Below, piece by piece: positions 1 to 8,646 of a DNA stretch of 64,000 bases. Origin of the DNA: Denitratisoma sp. DHT3 (GTDB lineage Bacteria; Pseudomonadota; Gammaproteobacteria; Burkholderiales; Rhodocyclaceae). The DNA lies in contig NZ_CP020914.1 of NCBI RefSeq assembly GCF_007833355.1, forward strand, positions 916,047-980,046, in the 5' to 3' direction. Position 1 is the stretch's first letter, and each line of letters starts with the position of its first letter. The notes beneath the pieces were generated by a model, which was not told the DNA's origin, searched no databases, and worked only from the letters and a program-made list of their open reading frames with translations. Made by a program: the position numbers and the translations under genes.

Positions 1-1
1 C

Positions 2-736
2 GCCAGGGGCATCGTGATCAGCCGCGAGTCGGCCGTGCTCTGCGGGCGGGCGTGGTTCAACGCCTGTTTCCAGCGCCTGGATCCAGCCGCCCAAATCACC
101 TGGCATGTAAACGACGGCGAGCAATTGAGCGTCGGGCAGTCCCTGTGCGAAATCAAAGCCGACACTCGCGCCCTGCTCACCGCGGAACGGCCGGCCTTGA
201 ACTTCATCCAGATGCTGTCCGGAACCGCCACCGCCACCCGCAAGTACGTGGAGGCGGTGGCCGGCACCCGCGCCCGCATCGTGGACACCCGCAAGACCCT
301 GCCCGGCCTGCGCCTGGCGCAGAAATACGCGGTGCACTGCGGCGGCGGCACCAACCACCGGCTCGGCCTCTACGACGGCATCCTGATCAAGGAAAATCAC
401 ATCATGGCCGCCGGCAGCATCACTGCGGCCCTGGCACAGGCTCGGGCCCTGGGCCGCAACGACGTGTTCATCCAGGTCGAAGTGGAAAACCTGGAACAAT
501 TGGCCGAAGCGCTCGACGCCGGCGCCAAGATGATTCTGCTCGACAACATGAGCCTGCAGGAAATGCACCTGGCAGTCGGGCTCACCGCCGGACGCGCGCA
601 GCTCGAAGCCTCCGGCGGCATCAGTCTGGAGACCGTGCGCGCCATTGCCGAGACCGGCGTGGACCGCATTTCCGTCGGCAGCCTGACCAAGGATGTCCGC
701 GCCACCGACCTTTCACTGCGCCACGTGGAATCTTGA
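2..736 (+). CDS. nadC: nicotinate-nucleotide pyrophosphorylase (quinolinate phosphoribosyltransferase), 5' partial
   Basis: NadC converts quinolinate and PRPP to nicotinate mononucleotide, CO2 and pyrophosphate in de novo NAD synthesis in the cytoplasm. The visible part includes the conserved DTRKTLPGLR segment, the glycine-rich HCGGGTNHRLGL stretch, KENHI, and the end of the barrel (EASGGI, DRISVGSLT). The frame is open to the left edge (codons from base 2 read ARGIVISRES), so the GTG at 14 is not the true start. About 245 codons are seen against a usual 275-290, so roughly 35-40 residues lie upstream of the window. The C-terminus ends just before tRNA-Ser. Confidence 0.96.
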   Translation, partial: ARGIVISRESAVLCGRAWFNACFQRLDPAAQITWHVNDGEQLSVGQSLCEIKADTRALLTAERPALNFIQMLSGTATATRKYVEAVAGTRARIVDTRKTLPGLRLAQKYAVHCGGGTNHRLGLYDGILIKENHIMAAGSITAALAQARALGRNDVFIQVEVENLEQLAEALDAGAKMILLDNMSLQEMHLAVGLTAGRAQLEASGGISLETVRAIAETGVDRISVGSLTKDVRATDLSLRHVES

Positions 737-766
737 GATTTTCTGCTAGAATTCGCCGCTCTTTCC

Positions 767-857
767 GGAGAGGTGGATGAGCGGTTTAAGTCGCACGCCT
801 GGAAAGCGTGTTTGGGGTAATACCCCAACGCGGGTTCGAATCCCGCCCTCTCCGCCA
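767..857 (+). tRNA. tRNA-Ser (anticodon GGA)
   Basis: This 91-nt gene has an encoded CCA tail. The acceptor arm GGAGAGG pairs with CCTCTCC. The anticodon stem CACGC/GCGTG (794-798 / 806-810) encloses loop CTGGAAA with anticodon GGA at 801-803. A long variable arm (TTGGGG..CCCCAA) marks a class II tRNA, and the T arm is GCGGGTTCGAATCCCGC. It should read UCC and UCU. It stands alone between nadC and a transposase remnant. Confidence 0.97.
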
Positions 858-866
858 GAATCAATG

Positions 867-904
867 AAAACCCGCACTGCCACAGGCTTTGCGGGTTTTT
901 GTTT
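867..904 (+). terminator. Rho-independent terminator after tRNA-Ser
   Basis: AAAACCCGCA (867-876) and TGCGGGTTTT (890-899) form a perfect stem, with a 13-nt loop followed by T and G-T4. It sits 10 nt after the tRNA CCA. Confidence 0.88.
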
Positions 905-1020
905 TCATACGAAACAACTCATTCCCGGGTAAGGCGCTGCCCTGGAAACGCCCGCGAAACAGCCCCAACTACCCGCTCCAAACTTTGTTCCCTGCGGCTC
1001 TGCCCCCATCGCATGCTCTG

Positions 1021-1320
1021 ACGTTTTTGGCGCATGTCTTTCTGACCATGGGGCGGCACGATATCCCCCAGGCCCTGTGCACGGATAACGACCCGCTATT
1101 CACGGGCCGGATATTCGCTGGTGGCTGGCCCTGATCGGGGTACGCCATCAGCACACGACGCCCGGTCCCGGCGTTCCCTGGCAGAACAGCCGGGTCGGTG
1201 CTGTTGCCCAGCGGGTCGGTAGTCCGGATGAGGTTGCCTTGACCATCGCAGGCGTGCTGGGTGGCATTGTCATTTCAGGCAGACAATCAAAATATTCTGA
1301 TTTGGTTTTTGGGTATGAAT
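1021..1320 (+). pseudogene. degraded transposase (integrase-core) remnant
   Basis: This is the only recognisable content of the 647-nt stretch 905-1551. One frame reads PQALCTDNDPLFTGRIF up to about 1118. After a frameshift the next frame reads LALIGVRHQHTTPGP then PWQNSRVG. The order TDN..F..R.F, L..GI.HQ..PG.PWQN.R is that of DDE integrase-core transposases around the second catalytic Asp and the segment leading to the catalytic Glu. There is no start, no intact 5' part, and at least one frameshift and a stop (1132-1134). No terminal inverted repeats were found. Bases 905-1020 and 1321-1551 show nothing I can name. Confidence 0.6.
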
Positions 1321-1551
1321 TACAGGTATGGCAAGGATCAAGATGAAACCAAGGAGACACTGACAGAATTTCGCCGAAGACCTGGCTCTGTGCCGTACCC
1401 TTGGGAAAACGAACCTTGCGTGGCAGAAAATGTCGGGAAATAGCGACCCCAGCTTGGGGGTTAAAAATGACGAATCAACCGCTCTTAACGTTGCCTATCG
1501 TATGCAGTGACTTAATATGAGGAGCATCCAATCTCGACCGGAAAAGCTTCC

Positions 1552-2286
1552 ATGCCCCCCTCCAGTCACCAAAAAATTTCACTACAGCGGCTTCTGAGCC
1601 TGGAGTGGGACGCGATTGCCGGAATTGCGGCGGCCGTGGTCGCGCTGATTCTGCACCTGCTGCACATCGTGGACCAGCATGTGGTCCTGCCCATCGTGCT
1701 TGCCCTGATCGCGCTGCTGTTCGTCAACTTCATGCGACACGCGAGGAACAACGAAGTGACCGCCGAACAGGTCGATCGCACGGCTCACGCGGTCAGCAAG
1801 ATACAGTCGGCGCTGGAACTCCCCGAGGTCGTACTGGTGGGACCGCGCCATCTGCGCACCGTAAATGAGAAATTCGTGAAGCATATGAGCGGAGAAACCA
1901 TCTGGTTCAATCTCTGCCTGTCGATGTATCGACCAATGCCGCTCTTCGACGCATTGCTGCGCCCGGCGGTGGAAAATCCCATGGTCTCGTCGATCCAATT
2001 CGTACTCGACGAAAGCCAGAAAGCGCTATGGCAGCAGGTCATCCTGCCGAGGATTTCAAGCTGTGCGGGACACGCAAAGGTTCGCGAACCGCAATGGCGC
2101 CAGCTGGACAAGACGATTTCCTACATCCTTGCCGACAGCCAGTCGAGCGGCGGCTGCGAGGCTCTGTTGAGTTTCTGGGGTGAACCGTTCATGGCGCAGG
2201 CGACCACCCGGGATGTGCCGCGCTATATTTTCCACGTGCAAAGGCACTCTGAACTACTGCCTCACCTGGAGGAACTGGCGCGCTAA
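1552..2286 (+). CDS. membrane protein of unknown function
   Basis: I do not recognise this 244-residue protein. Two hydrophobic segments lie near the N-terminus (about residues 22-40 and 44-60) with a very short turn, giving a hairpin anchor. A basic stretch and a soluble domain of about 180 residues follow. The soluble part includes GPRHLRTVNEKF, FVLDESQ and SGGCEALLSFWGE; these are not catalytic signatures known to me. The start at 1552 is the only sensible ATG, and its ribosome site is weak. It ends 37 nt before sdhC in the same direction, so co-transcription is possible but no functional link is evident. Confidence 0.7.
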   Translation: MPPSSHQKISLQRLLSLEWDAIAGIAAAVVALILHLLHIVDQHVVLPIVLALIALLFVNFMRHARNNEVTAEQVDRTAHAVSKIQSALELPEVVLVGPRHLRTVNEKFVKHMSGETIWFNLCLSMYRPMPLFDALLRPAVENPMVSSIQFVLDESQKALWQQVILPRISSCAGHAKVREPQWRQLDKTISYILADSQSSGGCEALLSFWGEPFMAQATTRDVPRYIFHVQRHSELLPHLEELAR

Positions 2287-2323
2287 TGAAAGTAGCCCGC
2301 TGACTCGAATGCTGGAGAGGAAC

Positions 2324-2719
2324 ATGCATGGAATACCACGTCGGGCGGCACGCCCCATGTTTCTGAATCTGCTGGCGCTGCGATTTCCGATCGGCGCGGT
2401 GGTTTCGATCGGCCATCGCCTGTCGGGTCTCCTACTGGTCGTGGCGCTGCCTTTCCTGGTGGCCTTTTTCGAGCGCTGCCTCGAAAGTGAGCGGATTTAT
2501 CAGCAAACGATGGCTGCGATGCGCAGCCCTCTTGGCACCGTCATCATGCTCATCCTGTGCGGGTCGCTGGTGCTGCACGTTCTGGCGGGCGTGCGCCATC
2601 TGCTGATGGACATCGACATCGGCTCGAGCCTGCCGATCGCACGCAGGACGGCGTGGCTCGTACTGTCGGCCAGCGCGGTCGCGGCGGCGACACTGGCCGG
2701 AGGATGGTGGCTGTCATGA
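2324..2719 (+). CDS. sdhC: succinate dehydrogenase cytochrome b556 subunit
   Basis: SdhC is one of two membrane anchors of respiratory complex II and supplies part of heme b and the quinone pocket. The 131-residue protein has three hydrophobic helices (about 22-48, 68-90 and 105-128), the family motif GHRLSG (His31), and LHVLAGVRHLLMD. In that last motif His85 corresponds to the heme ligand of the E. coli protein and His92 is also conserved. The ATG at 2324 was chosen because GGAG lies 6 nt upstream and SdhC proteins start this close to the first helix. The stop overlaps the sdhD start (ATGA). Confidence 0.93.
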   Translation: MHGIPRRAARPMFLNLLALRFPIGAVVSIGHRLSGLLLVVALPFLVAFFERCLESERIYQQTMAAMRSPLGTVIMLILCGSLVLHVLAGVRHLLMDIDIGSSLPIARRTAWLVLSASAVAAATLAGGWWLS

Positions 2720-3048
2720 AGCTGTTTGGCGGACTGCGCCCATGGGTCATCCAGCGCCTGACGGCGCTCTACCTGCTGCTGTCCATGCTGACACTGACGG
2801 CGTTCATCGTTTTCGAGGAGCCGATGAGCTTCACGGCGTGGCGCGCATTGATGCTTCAGCCAACCGGCAAGGTGGCAATCCTCATGTTTTTCACCGCGCT
2901 TTTCCTTCACGCCTGGGTCGGCCTGCGCGATGTTCTGCTCGATTACGCAAAGCCGTTGGCGCTGCGCTCGCTGCTCATGGCATCAGGCGCCTTCGGCCTC
3001 ATCGCCCTCGAACTGTGGGTGATCGTCATTCTGACTGGAACGGGATAG
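2716..3048 (+). CDS. sdhD: succinate dehydrogenase hydrophobic membrane anchor subunit
   Basis: This second complex II anchor has 110 residues and three membrane helices. The motif LHAWVGLRDVLLDYAKPLALR-type is present. His65 aligns with the E. coli heme ligand, and Asp76-Tyr77 with the quinone-site pair. The start is the ATG overlapping the sdhC stop (ATGA), with GGAGG about 12 nt upstream; an ATG at 2704 is also in frame but leaves no room for that site. sdhB starts only 7 nt after the stop, which is where sdhA would normally be. Confidence 0.93.
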   Translation: MKLFGGLRPWVIQRLTALYLLLSMLTLTAFIVFEEPMSFTAWRALMLQPTGKVAILMFFTALFLHAWVGLRDVLLDYAKPLALRSLLMASGAFGLIALELWVIVILTGTG

Positions 3049-3055
3049 GCACATC

Positions 3056-3751
3056 ATGCGCTTTTCGATCTATCGATATGACCCCGAGCGTGGTGGCAAG
3101 CCGTACATGCAGGACTACCAAATCGATCCGGTGCACGGCGACAAGATGTTATTGGATGCCTTGATGCACATTCGACAGATCGACGACAGCCTGTCCTTCC
3201 GGCGGTCCTGCCGGGAGGGAATCTGCGGTTCGGACGGCATGAACATCAACGGCCGCAACGGCCTTGCCTGCATCACGCCGCTCGCCGACCTGAAGGAGCC
3301 GGTGGTATTGCGTCCATTGCCCGGCCTTCCCGTGATCCGCGATCTGATCGTGGACATGACGCAATTCTTCGCGCACTACCACGCCATCAAGCCCTACCTC
3401 ATCAACCATCAGCCGGCACCGGAGCGCGAACGGTTGCAGTCGCCCGAGCAACGCGCCGAACTCGATGGTCTGTGGGAGTGCATCCTGTGCGCCTGCTGCA
3501 GCAGCTTCTGTCCTTCCTATTGGTGGAACCCAGACAAATTCATTGGCCCGGCGGGGTTGCTGCAGGGCTATCGGTTCATCGCCGACAGCCGCGACACTGC
3601 CACCCGCGAGCGCCTGGAGTTCCTCGACGACGTCTATCGCCTCTACCGCTGCCGCTCGATCATGAACTGCACCGAGGTATGTCCCAAAGGACTGAGCCCA
3701 TCACGGGCGATCGAGAAAATCCGCCTCAAGCTGCTCAAACAGTCAATCTGA
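3056..3751 (+). CDS. sdhB: succinate dehydrogenase iron-sulfur subunit
   Basis: SdhB carries electrons from the flavoprotein to quinone through three Fe-S clusters. In this 231-residue protein the 2Fe-2S ligands are Cys52, Cys57, Asp60 and Cys72 in a SCREGICGSDGMN context. The 4Fe-4S and 3Fe-4S ligands lie in CILCACCSSFCP (142-153) and CRSIMNCTEVCPKG (199-212). All expected ligands are present, so the protein looks functional. The operon is sdhC-sdhD-sdhB with no flavoprotein gene before, between or after; the next gene downstream is convergent and unrelated. Confidence 0.96.
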   Translation: MRFSIYRYDPERGGKPYMQDYQIDPVHGDKMLLDALMHIRQIDDSLSFRRSCREGICGSDGMNINGRNGLACITPLADLKEPVVLRPLPGLPVIRDLIVDMTQFFAHYHAIKPYLINHQPAPERERLQSPEQRAELDGLWECILCACCSSFCPSYWWNPDKFIGPAGLLQGYRFIADSRDTATRERLEFLDDVYRLYRCRSIMNCTEVCPKGLSPSRAIEKIRLKLLKQSI

Positions 3752-3958
3752 GCTGCGTCGGACTCACTCCCCGAATCAGCTGCAGTGATCTGTAAGTGTA
3801 GCTTGTAGGTGGTTTGGGGCTGAATAGATTCAACTCACACTGACCCGGCAGGCATGCCGCAGGACAGGCTTTCAATACGGCGGTAGTGAATTGCGTGCTT
3901 GGTGGCGCAGGTCTGAAAGTATCCTCCGATGGTCTCCCGGATACGTCAAACTTCTGCT

Positions 3959-3983
3959 GTCTCCCCGGCAAAGCCGGGGAGAC
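3959..3983. terminator. hairpin between convergent sdhB and flavoprotein genes
   Basis: GTCTCCCCGGC (3959-3969) and GCCGGGGAGAC (3973-3983) are perfect 11-bp arms around an AAA loop. There is no clear T-run on either side, so terminator function is plausible from position only. The rest of 3752-3997 holds no gene I can see. Confidence 0.55.
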
Positions 3984-3997
3984 TCCTTTGGTAGACG

Positions 3998-5464
3998 CTA
4001 GGCCAAGTCGTCGGCCACCATGGCGGCGACGTGGAAGCCCGAATCCACGGCCTGGTGGGTGCCGGCGCCGCGCCCGCCGGCATCGCAGCCGACCAGATAC
4101 AGGCCGGGCAGCGGCGTGCGCGGACTGGGTTTGTGGCGGCCGATCTGGCCGACGATCTGGCCCAGGCCGACAGCCTCGCCGCCCATGCCGGGCAGCACGG
4201 AGTCCCGGCTGAGGCTGGAGATCATGCGCGGACCGTAAGGCTCGCGGCGGACGATGTGCTTGTGCAGCTCGGGGTAGAGTTCGTTGATGACCCGATCGGC
4301 CCGGGCGATGGCTTCCTCGGCCATCGGCGACTTGGGGTCGGCGGAAACGAAGATCTGAAAGTTGGCGATCTGATGCCCCGGAATAGGCGACATCTCCGGA
4401 TCGAAGGCGGTCTCCACGTCGATCACGATGGGCGGCACCTCGGGCCATTCGCCCTGCGTCATGCGCGCCCAGTTGGCATCGTCGATCGCGCCGCTTTCGC
4501 CGAAGATGTTGACGAAGGCGCCTTCGAAGACCGGCTTGTCCAGCACGTAGCGGCAGCCGGCGATGGATAGGCTGGGCTCCAGCGCCTTGACCCGCGCCAC
4601 GTAGTCCTCCGGAAAGTGCTCGGCGCCGGCCAGCTTCAGCACCGTGGGCTGGATGCCGGCATTGGAGATGACGGCCTTGGCGTACAACCGCTTGCCCGCC
4701 TTGGTCTCCACGCCGACGACGCGGCCGTCTTCCACCAGAATTTGCGTCACGGTCTCCCGGGAAAGATAGCTGCCGCCGTTTTCAACCACATAGTCGGCGC
4801 ACACTTCGGCGACGCGGCCGAAACCGCCCTTCTGATAGCGGCCGACGCCGCCCATGATCATCTGCTTGAGGGTGAACACCGCTTCCGAGGCCGCGAGCTT
4901 GTCGGTGGAAACAACGAACAGCGCATTCATGCTCATGCCCAGATGGTCCGCCATCACCTTGGGCAGATTGAAGGGCTTCAGCCAGTCGGCGAAGCTGACA
5001 TCGTCCAGCGCGGACAATTCATCGTCGGTGACGGCCATGGCGGCGCCGTATACAGCGCCCATGGCCATCAGGTCCGCGTCGCCCACCCCCAGGGTCCGCT
5101 TCAGATTGTCCACTTCCTCCGGACCGAGCTCCGGACGCAGGCCCGTGACCATCTTGCGCCATGGGCCGTCGTGGGGCTTGTAGAACAACTGTGCCATCGA
5201 GTTGCCTTCGGGGATGATGAATTCGACCCGATCCGCGACCCCCAGAGTATCGACCAGTTCGTGAAACCGCGAATTCAGCGCCGGAATACCGACCGCACCA
5301 AAGGCCTCGATCTTGTAGCCGCGCCGATCCAACCACTGCACCTTGCCGGCCGGCTTCGGCGTCTTGTCCACCAGGGCCACCCGCTTGCCGGCCTTCGCCA
5401 GCAGGGCTGCCACGCTGGCACCGCCGTAGCCGGCGCCGATCACGATGACATCGTACTTGTCCAT
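3998..5464 (-). CDS. FAD-dependent oxidoreductase, phytoene desaturase (CrtI)-like family
   Basis: This 488-residue protein has an N-terminal dinucleotide fold (VIVIGAGYGGASVAALLAKA, then the acidic end of strand 2 at LVDK). It ends with the family's FAD-binding C-terminus (LPGLYLVGCDAGGRGAG, HQAVDSGFHVA). CrtI-type enzymes desaturate or isomerise hydrophobic substrates such as carotenoids; many relatives in degradative operons have unknown substrates. Here it is the last gene of a run with an aldo/keto reductase, an SDR and a CrtC/AttH-like protein, so a role in modifying a terpenoid or steroid-like compound is a guess from context. The start codon has an upstream GAGGAGCGGAG. Confidence 0.8.
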   Translation of the reverse strand: MDKYDVIVIGAGYGGASVAALLAKAGKRVALVDKTPKPAGKVQWLDRRGYKIEAFGAVGIPALNSRFHELVDTLGVADRVEFIIPEGNSMAQLFYKPHDGPWRKMVTGLRPELGPEEVDNLKRTLGVGDADLMAMGAVYGAAMAVTDDELSALDDVSFADWLKPFNLPKVMADHLGMSMNALFVVSTDKLAASEAVFTLKQMIMGGVGRYQKGGFGRVAEVCADYVVENGGSYLSRETVTQILVEDGRVVGVETKAGKRLYAKAVISNAGIQPTVLKLAGAEHFPEDYVARVKALEPSLSIAGCRYVLDKPVFEGAFVNIFGESGAIDDANWARMTQGEWPEVPPIVIDVETAFDPEMSPIPGHQIANFQIFVSADPKSPMAEEAIARADRVINELYPELHKHIVRREPYGPRMISSLSRDSVLPGMGGEAVGLGQIVGQIGRHKPSPRTPLPGLYLVGCDAGGRGAGTHQAVDSGFHVAAMVADDLA

Positions 5465-5530
5465 GCTCCGCTCCTCGTTCTGTCGTTTGCGTATGTCGTG
5501 TGCCGGGACCGCCAGCGGTCCCGGCGTGGA

Positions 5531-6663
5531 TCAGCTCTCGGGCGCGCCGTCGAACAGGCTCTTGAAGCCGGAAGGATCATGGCGGCCGAAGACCACGGTC
5601 TCCAACGTACCGTAGCCCTGGCGCTCGCCGAAAGTGGCGCGCACCAGCTGGTGGACGTGGATGAACCGGGGGTCGAGGGAATTGACCTGGGCCAGTTCCC
5701 AGGTCTCGGAGCTGACCACGTCCTCTCCCTTCCACATGCCGTGGCCCCATTCGGGATGGTTGTAGCCGACGCCCAGCATGTAGAAATCGAGGACCGGTTC
5801 CAGGGTGATCTCGTGGGATTCCCCTCCCGCCTCGACGAACTGCAACGTGGCGCCGCGGCTGCGCCGGGTGCCCGGCTGCCAGTGGATGCGGTGGCTGGCG
5901 GTATGCATTTCCCGGACTCCCGGCTCCTCGCCATCGGGAATCCGCGCCATGTCGTCGTAGGCGGGCAGGATGCAGGCCTGCAACTGGGTCGTATGACCGG
6001 TGGGGTCCTGATAGGTGTTGAACTGGGTGCAGATGTCGCCGAAGTCGAGGGGCGACCAGACCCAATAGACGCTGGGCGCCCCGTTCATCAGCCCGGGCGC
6101 GCCCGTCTCCCGCTCGCCCACGGGGCGGATGCCCCAGGACTTGTCGCGTGCGCCGCGCGTGGTGGCCGCATTCACCTCGATACGCCGGCCATGGACGACG
6201 ATGTGCCCCTGCCAGCAGCCCAGTTGAGTGAAGCGGCTGGTGTGCATGATCAGGCGGCCATCGTCACGCATCACGCTCTGGGGTTCCTCGACGGCGGCGG
6301 TGCGGGCGATGAAGGTGAGATCGCATTCGATGCCGGTGCTGTTGGGCGCCAGGGTGACGCGGTAGCTGCGCAGCGGCTTGAGTATCTCGATGCGGAAAGG
6401 CCCGACGAAACTCTGGGCCCGGTCCTTGGGCGCCCGCCGGGAACCATGGAAGCTGTGCTGCACCCCATCCACGACGACGCTGAAATGCGCGTCCTGGATA
6501 TGGCGGTTCGGATAGATGGCGAATCCGGACTCGAACATGAAGCCCCCCCCACGTCGATGCCGTTCATCCAGTAACGGTCGTAGCAGTTCCGGTCGCTGGA
6601 CGCCGGCTCGCACACCGGTGCGGTCGTCTGATGAATACAGAAATCGTCAAAACTCGTGATCAT
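5531..6663 (-). pseudogene. CrtC/AttH-like (lipocalin-type) protein, frameshifted in a poly-G tract
   Basis: Two overlapping frames together make one protein. The N-terminal frame starts at 6663 (MITSFDDFC, with AGGAAG upstream) and reads through DRYWMNGIDVGG. The C-terminal frame takes over with FMFESGFAIYPNRHIQDAHF and runs to 5531. They differ by one base in a run of eight C on the plus strand (6543-6550); nine would restore a single frame. NRH..D.HFSVV.DG and the later WVWSPLDF and MWKGED look like the two-domain lipocalin-fold family that includes CrtC and AttH, but this family call is tentative. The tract could be a real mutation, a phase-variable switch or a sequencing error. It lies in the same operon as the CrtI-like gene, as crtC and crtI often are. 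Confidence 0.65.
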
Positions 6664-6683
6664 GAAATATCTTCCTTTCCAGA

Positions 6684-7817
6684 TTAATTCCAGGGATCGT
6701 TCCCTGCCAACACCGCCTCCACCAGCGGACGGCACATCAGATAAAGGTCGGGATCGCCCGGTTCCTGCGCCTCGCCGAACTTGATCCGGCGCTGGGTGAT
6801 GCGGATGTCCACCAAGGCCATGCGCAGCAGGCCATAAGCCAGATAGAAATCCATGTTCTTCAGCTTCTGTCCGCTGACCCGCTCATAGCTCGCCACCACG
6901 TCGGCATACCGCATGAAATGCGGCATCGGCGCACTCGGAAAACCGACCAGGGCGGCGATGCCCTGGAAGTACTTGTGCAGCAGGATGGTCCAGGCCACGT
7001 CGAGCTCGCGCGGGCCGAGCGTGGCCATTTCCCAGTCCAGCACCGCCGTGGGGGAGAATTCCCGCCACAGCATGTTGCCCACCCGCGAATCGCCCCAGCA
7101 GATCACGGTCTCCCCTTCGTCCTCCGGCCAGTGCGCCTCGATCCAGGCGAACAGTTTTTCCACCAGGGGGAAGTGGCGTCCACTCCGGCCCCAATCGTAA
7201 TAGGCCCGCTCACCGGCGAAGTGGCGGCGCAAGGGCGTGGCGCCGGGATGGGGCGCCAGGAGAAAGGCGGTTTCCTCGGCCGGCGCGCGGATGCCATGCA
7301 CACCGGCGATGGCGGCGATGGTCTGCTCCTGCATCCGCGCCTGATCCTCGGGGCGGGCATCATGCAGCCAGCCGCCGAAGACGTAGGGCGGATTGTCGCT
7401 GGCCGCTTCGCCGGTGACCATCTCCATGATGAAAAAAGGCACGCCCAGGGCATCCGCGGCGGGCTCGTACCAGAGCACCTCGGGCACCGGGACCTGGCTG
7501 TACTTGCGCACCAGGCGCATCACGCCGACCTGCCGGTCGAAATCGTATTGCGAAAAGATGGGGAAGGCATCATCGGGCGGCGGCAGCCGGGCGACGTAGC
7601 TGCCCGTGCGGACGCTCCCATCCTGCCGCCACTCCAGATCGAACAGCAGCGTCTCGCTGGACATGCCGGTCTTGCCCGGATTGCGCAGCTCGGTGATCAC
7701 GGGATCGGCGCCCGCGCCCAGGGCCCGCCCCAGCCAGGCGGTGAGCCGCTCCTGGATATGATTCAGGTCGCGATTGGAAGTGCGCGTGTCGACAGCTTGC
7801 GAAGAGAGTTCCGTCAT
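6684..7817 (-). CDS. phosphotransferase family protein (APH/ACAD10-type kinase fold)
   Basis: This protein of about 377 residues has the aminoglycoside-phosphotransferase fold. It shows a glycine-containing nucleotide-binding beginning (GKTGMSSETLLFDL) and a catalytic-loop motif VICWGDSRVGNML, where the usual HGD is WGD followed by R..N. The metal-binding segment is AVLDWEMATLGPRELDVAW. Such proteins are common beside acyl-CoA dehydrogenases in lipid and steroid catabolic clusters, where they are thought to phosphorylate a hydroxylated intermediate; the substrate here is unknown. I chose the start at 7817 (MTELSSQ) because it avoids the implausible arginine/serine-rich extension of the longer frame to 7883. 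Confidence 0.82.
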   Translation of the reverse strand: MTELSSQAVDTRTSNRDLNHIQERLTAWLGRALGAGADPVITELRNPGKTGMSSETLLFDLEWRQDGSVRTGSYVARLPPPDDAFPIFSQYDFDRQVGVMRLVRKYSQVPVPEVLWYEPAADALGVPFFIMEMVTGEAASDNPPYVFGGWLHDARPEDQARMQEQTIAAIAGVHGIRAPAEETAFLLAPHPGATPLRRHFAGERAYYDWGRSGRHFPLVEKLFAWIEAHWPEDEGETVICWGDSRVGNMLWREFSPTAVLDWEMATLGPRELDVAWTILLHKYFQGIAALVGFPSAPMPHFMRYADVVASYERVSGQKLKNMDFYLAYGLLRMALVDIRITQRRIKFGEAQEPGDPDLYLMCRPLVEAVLAGNDPWN

Positions 7818-7854
7818 GGATGGGATTCCGTATGAGTGGTTGGATACAGGACGA

Positions 7855-8628
7855 TCAGCGCTGGGACGAGATGTTTCCGCCATCCACCACCAGTTCCGTC
7901 GCCGTGATGTAGCTGGCCTCGTCGGACATCAGGAAACGCACCGCCCGGCCGATTTCCGCCGGCACGCCGATGCGGCCGAGCAGGATGCGGCGCTCGAAAT
8001 AGGCCGGCGTCAGCACGTCCACCACCGGCTGCAACATCGGCGTGTAGATCTGACCCGGCGAAATGGCATTGATGCGGATGCCCTCCAGGGCCAGCCGATC
8101 CGCCAGCGAGCGGACCAGGGAGAGCACCCCGCCCTTGGCGGCGGAATAGACCGGGTTGGCGCCGTTGCCCAGGGTGGCGTTGATGGAGGAGAAGGCCACG
8201 ATGGCACCACCGGGCCGGGCGCGCAGGTCCGGCAGCATGGCCTGGGTGATCAGGGCCAGGGGCCGCAGATGCACATTGATGCCGTCCTCCCAGCTCTGCG
8301 GCGTGATCCCGTCCAGGGAACCCGTATCCAGGACGCCGGCCGCATGCACCAATCCGCCCAGGTCGGGCAATGCGGCGCGGCTCTGCGCCAGGGCCGGTGC
8401 GATGGCGTCGGCGTCGCGCAGGTCGATGCCGACGCCCAGGGTCGCCACACCGTAACGCTCGGCCAGCGTGGCGGCGGCCTCCACGGCTCGGGCCCCGTTG
8501 ATGTCCCATAGCGCCACCGGACGCCCGACGGCGGCCAGCGCCTCGGCGGAAGCCAATCCCAGTCCGGAAGCGCTGCCGGTCACGACGACGCCGCTGTGCG
8601 GCGAATTCAGTTTGGGCTGATAGTCCAT
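7855..8628 (-). CDS. short-chain dehydrogenase/reductase
   Basis: This 257-residue classical SDR has the cofactor motif TGSASGLG, an acidic residue after the second strand (LWDINGAR) suggesting NAD(H), a catalytic Ser in AFSSINA, and the YSAAK pair. It ends ELVVDGG. It probably oxidises or reduces a hydroxyl/keto group of the substrate handled by the surrounding operon. It starts 18 nt after the stop of the aldo/keto reductase gene and leads into the phosphotransferase gene. Confidence 0.85.
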   Translation of the reverse strand: MDYQPKLNSPHSGVVVTGSASGLGLASAEALAAVGRPVALWDINGARAVEAAATLAERYGVATLGVGIDLRDADAIAPALAQSRAALPDLGGLVHAAGVLDTGSLDGITPQSWEDGINVHLRPLALITQAMLPDLRARPGGAIVAFSSINATLGNGANPVYSAAKGGVLSLVRSLADRLALEGIRINAISPGQIYTPMLQPVVDVLTPAYFERRILLGRIGVPAEIGRAVRFLMSDEASYITATELVVDGGNISSQR

Positions 8629-8646
8629 GTCCTCGTTTTCCTACGT

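Noticed and set aside
397..864. Minus-strand frame across the end of nadC and tRNA-Ser
   Set aside because: It reads through the tRNA gene and is antisense to nadC. The AERAGFEP beginning is the tRNA complement, a frequent false call.
1552..2286. Reading the unknown membrane protein as an extra subunit or assembly factor of succinate dehydrogenase, in place of SdhA
   Set aside because: It has no FAD motif, no similarity to SdhE/SdhF, and is too small for a flavoprotein. Only its position suggests a link.
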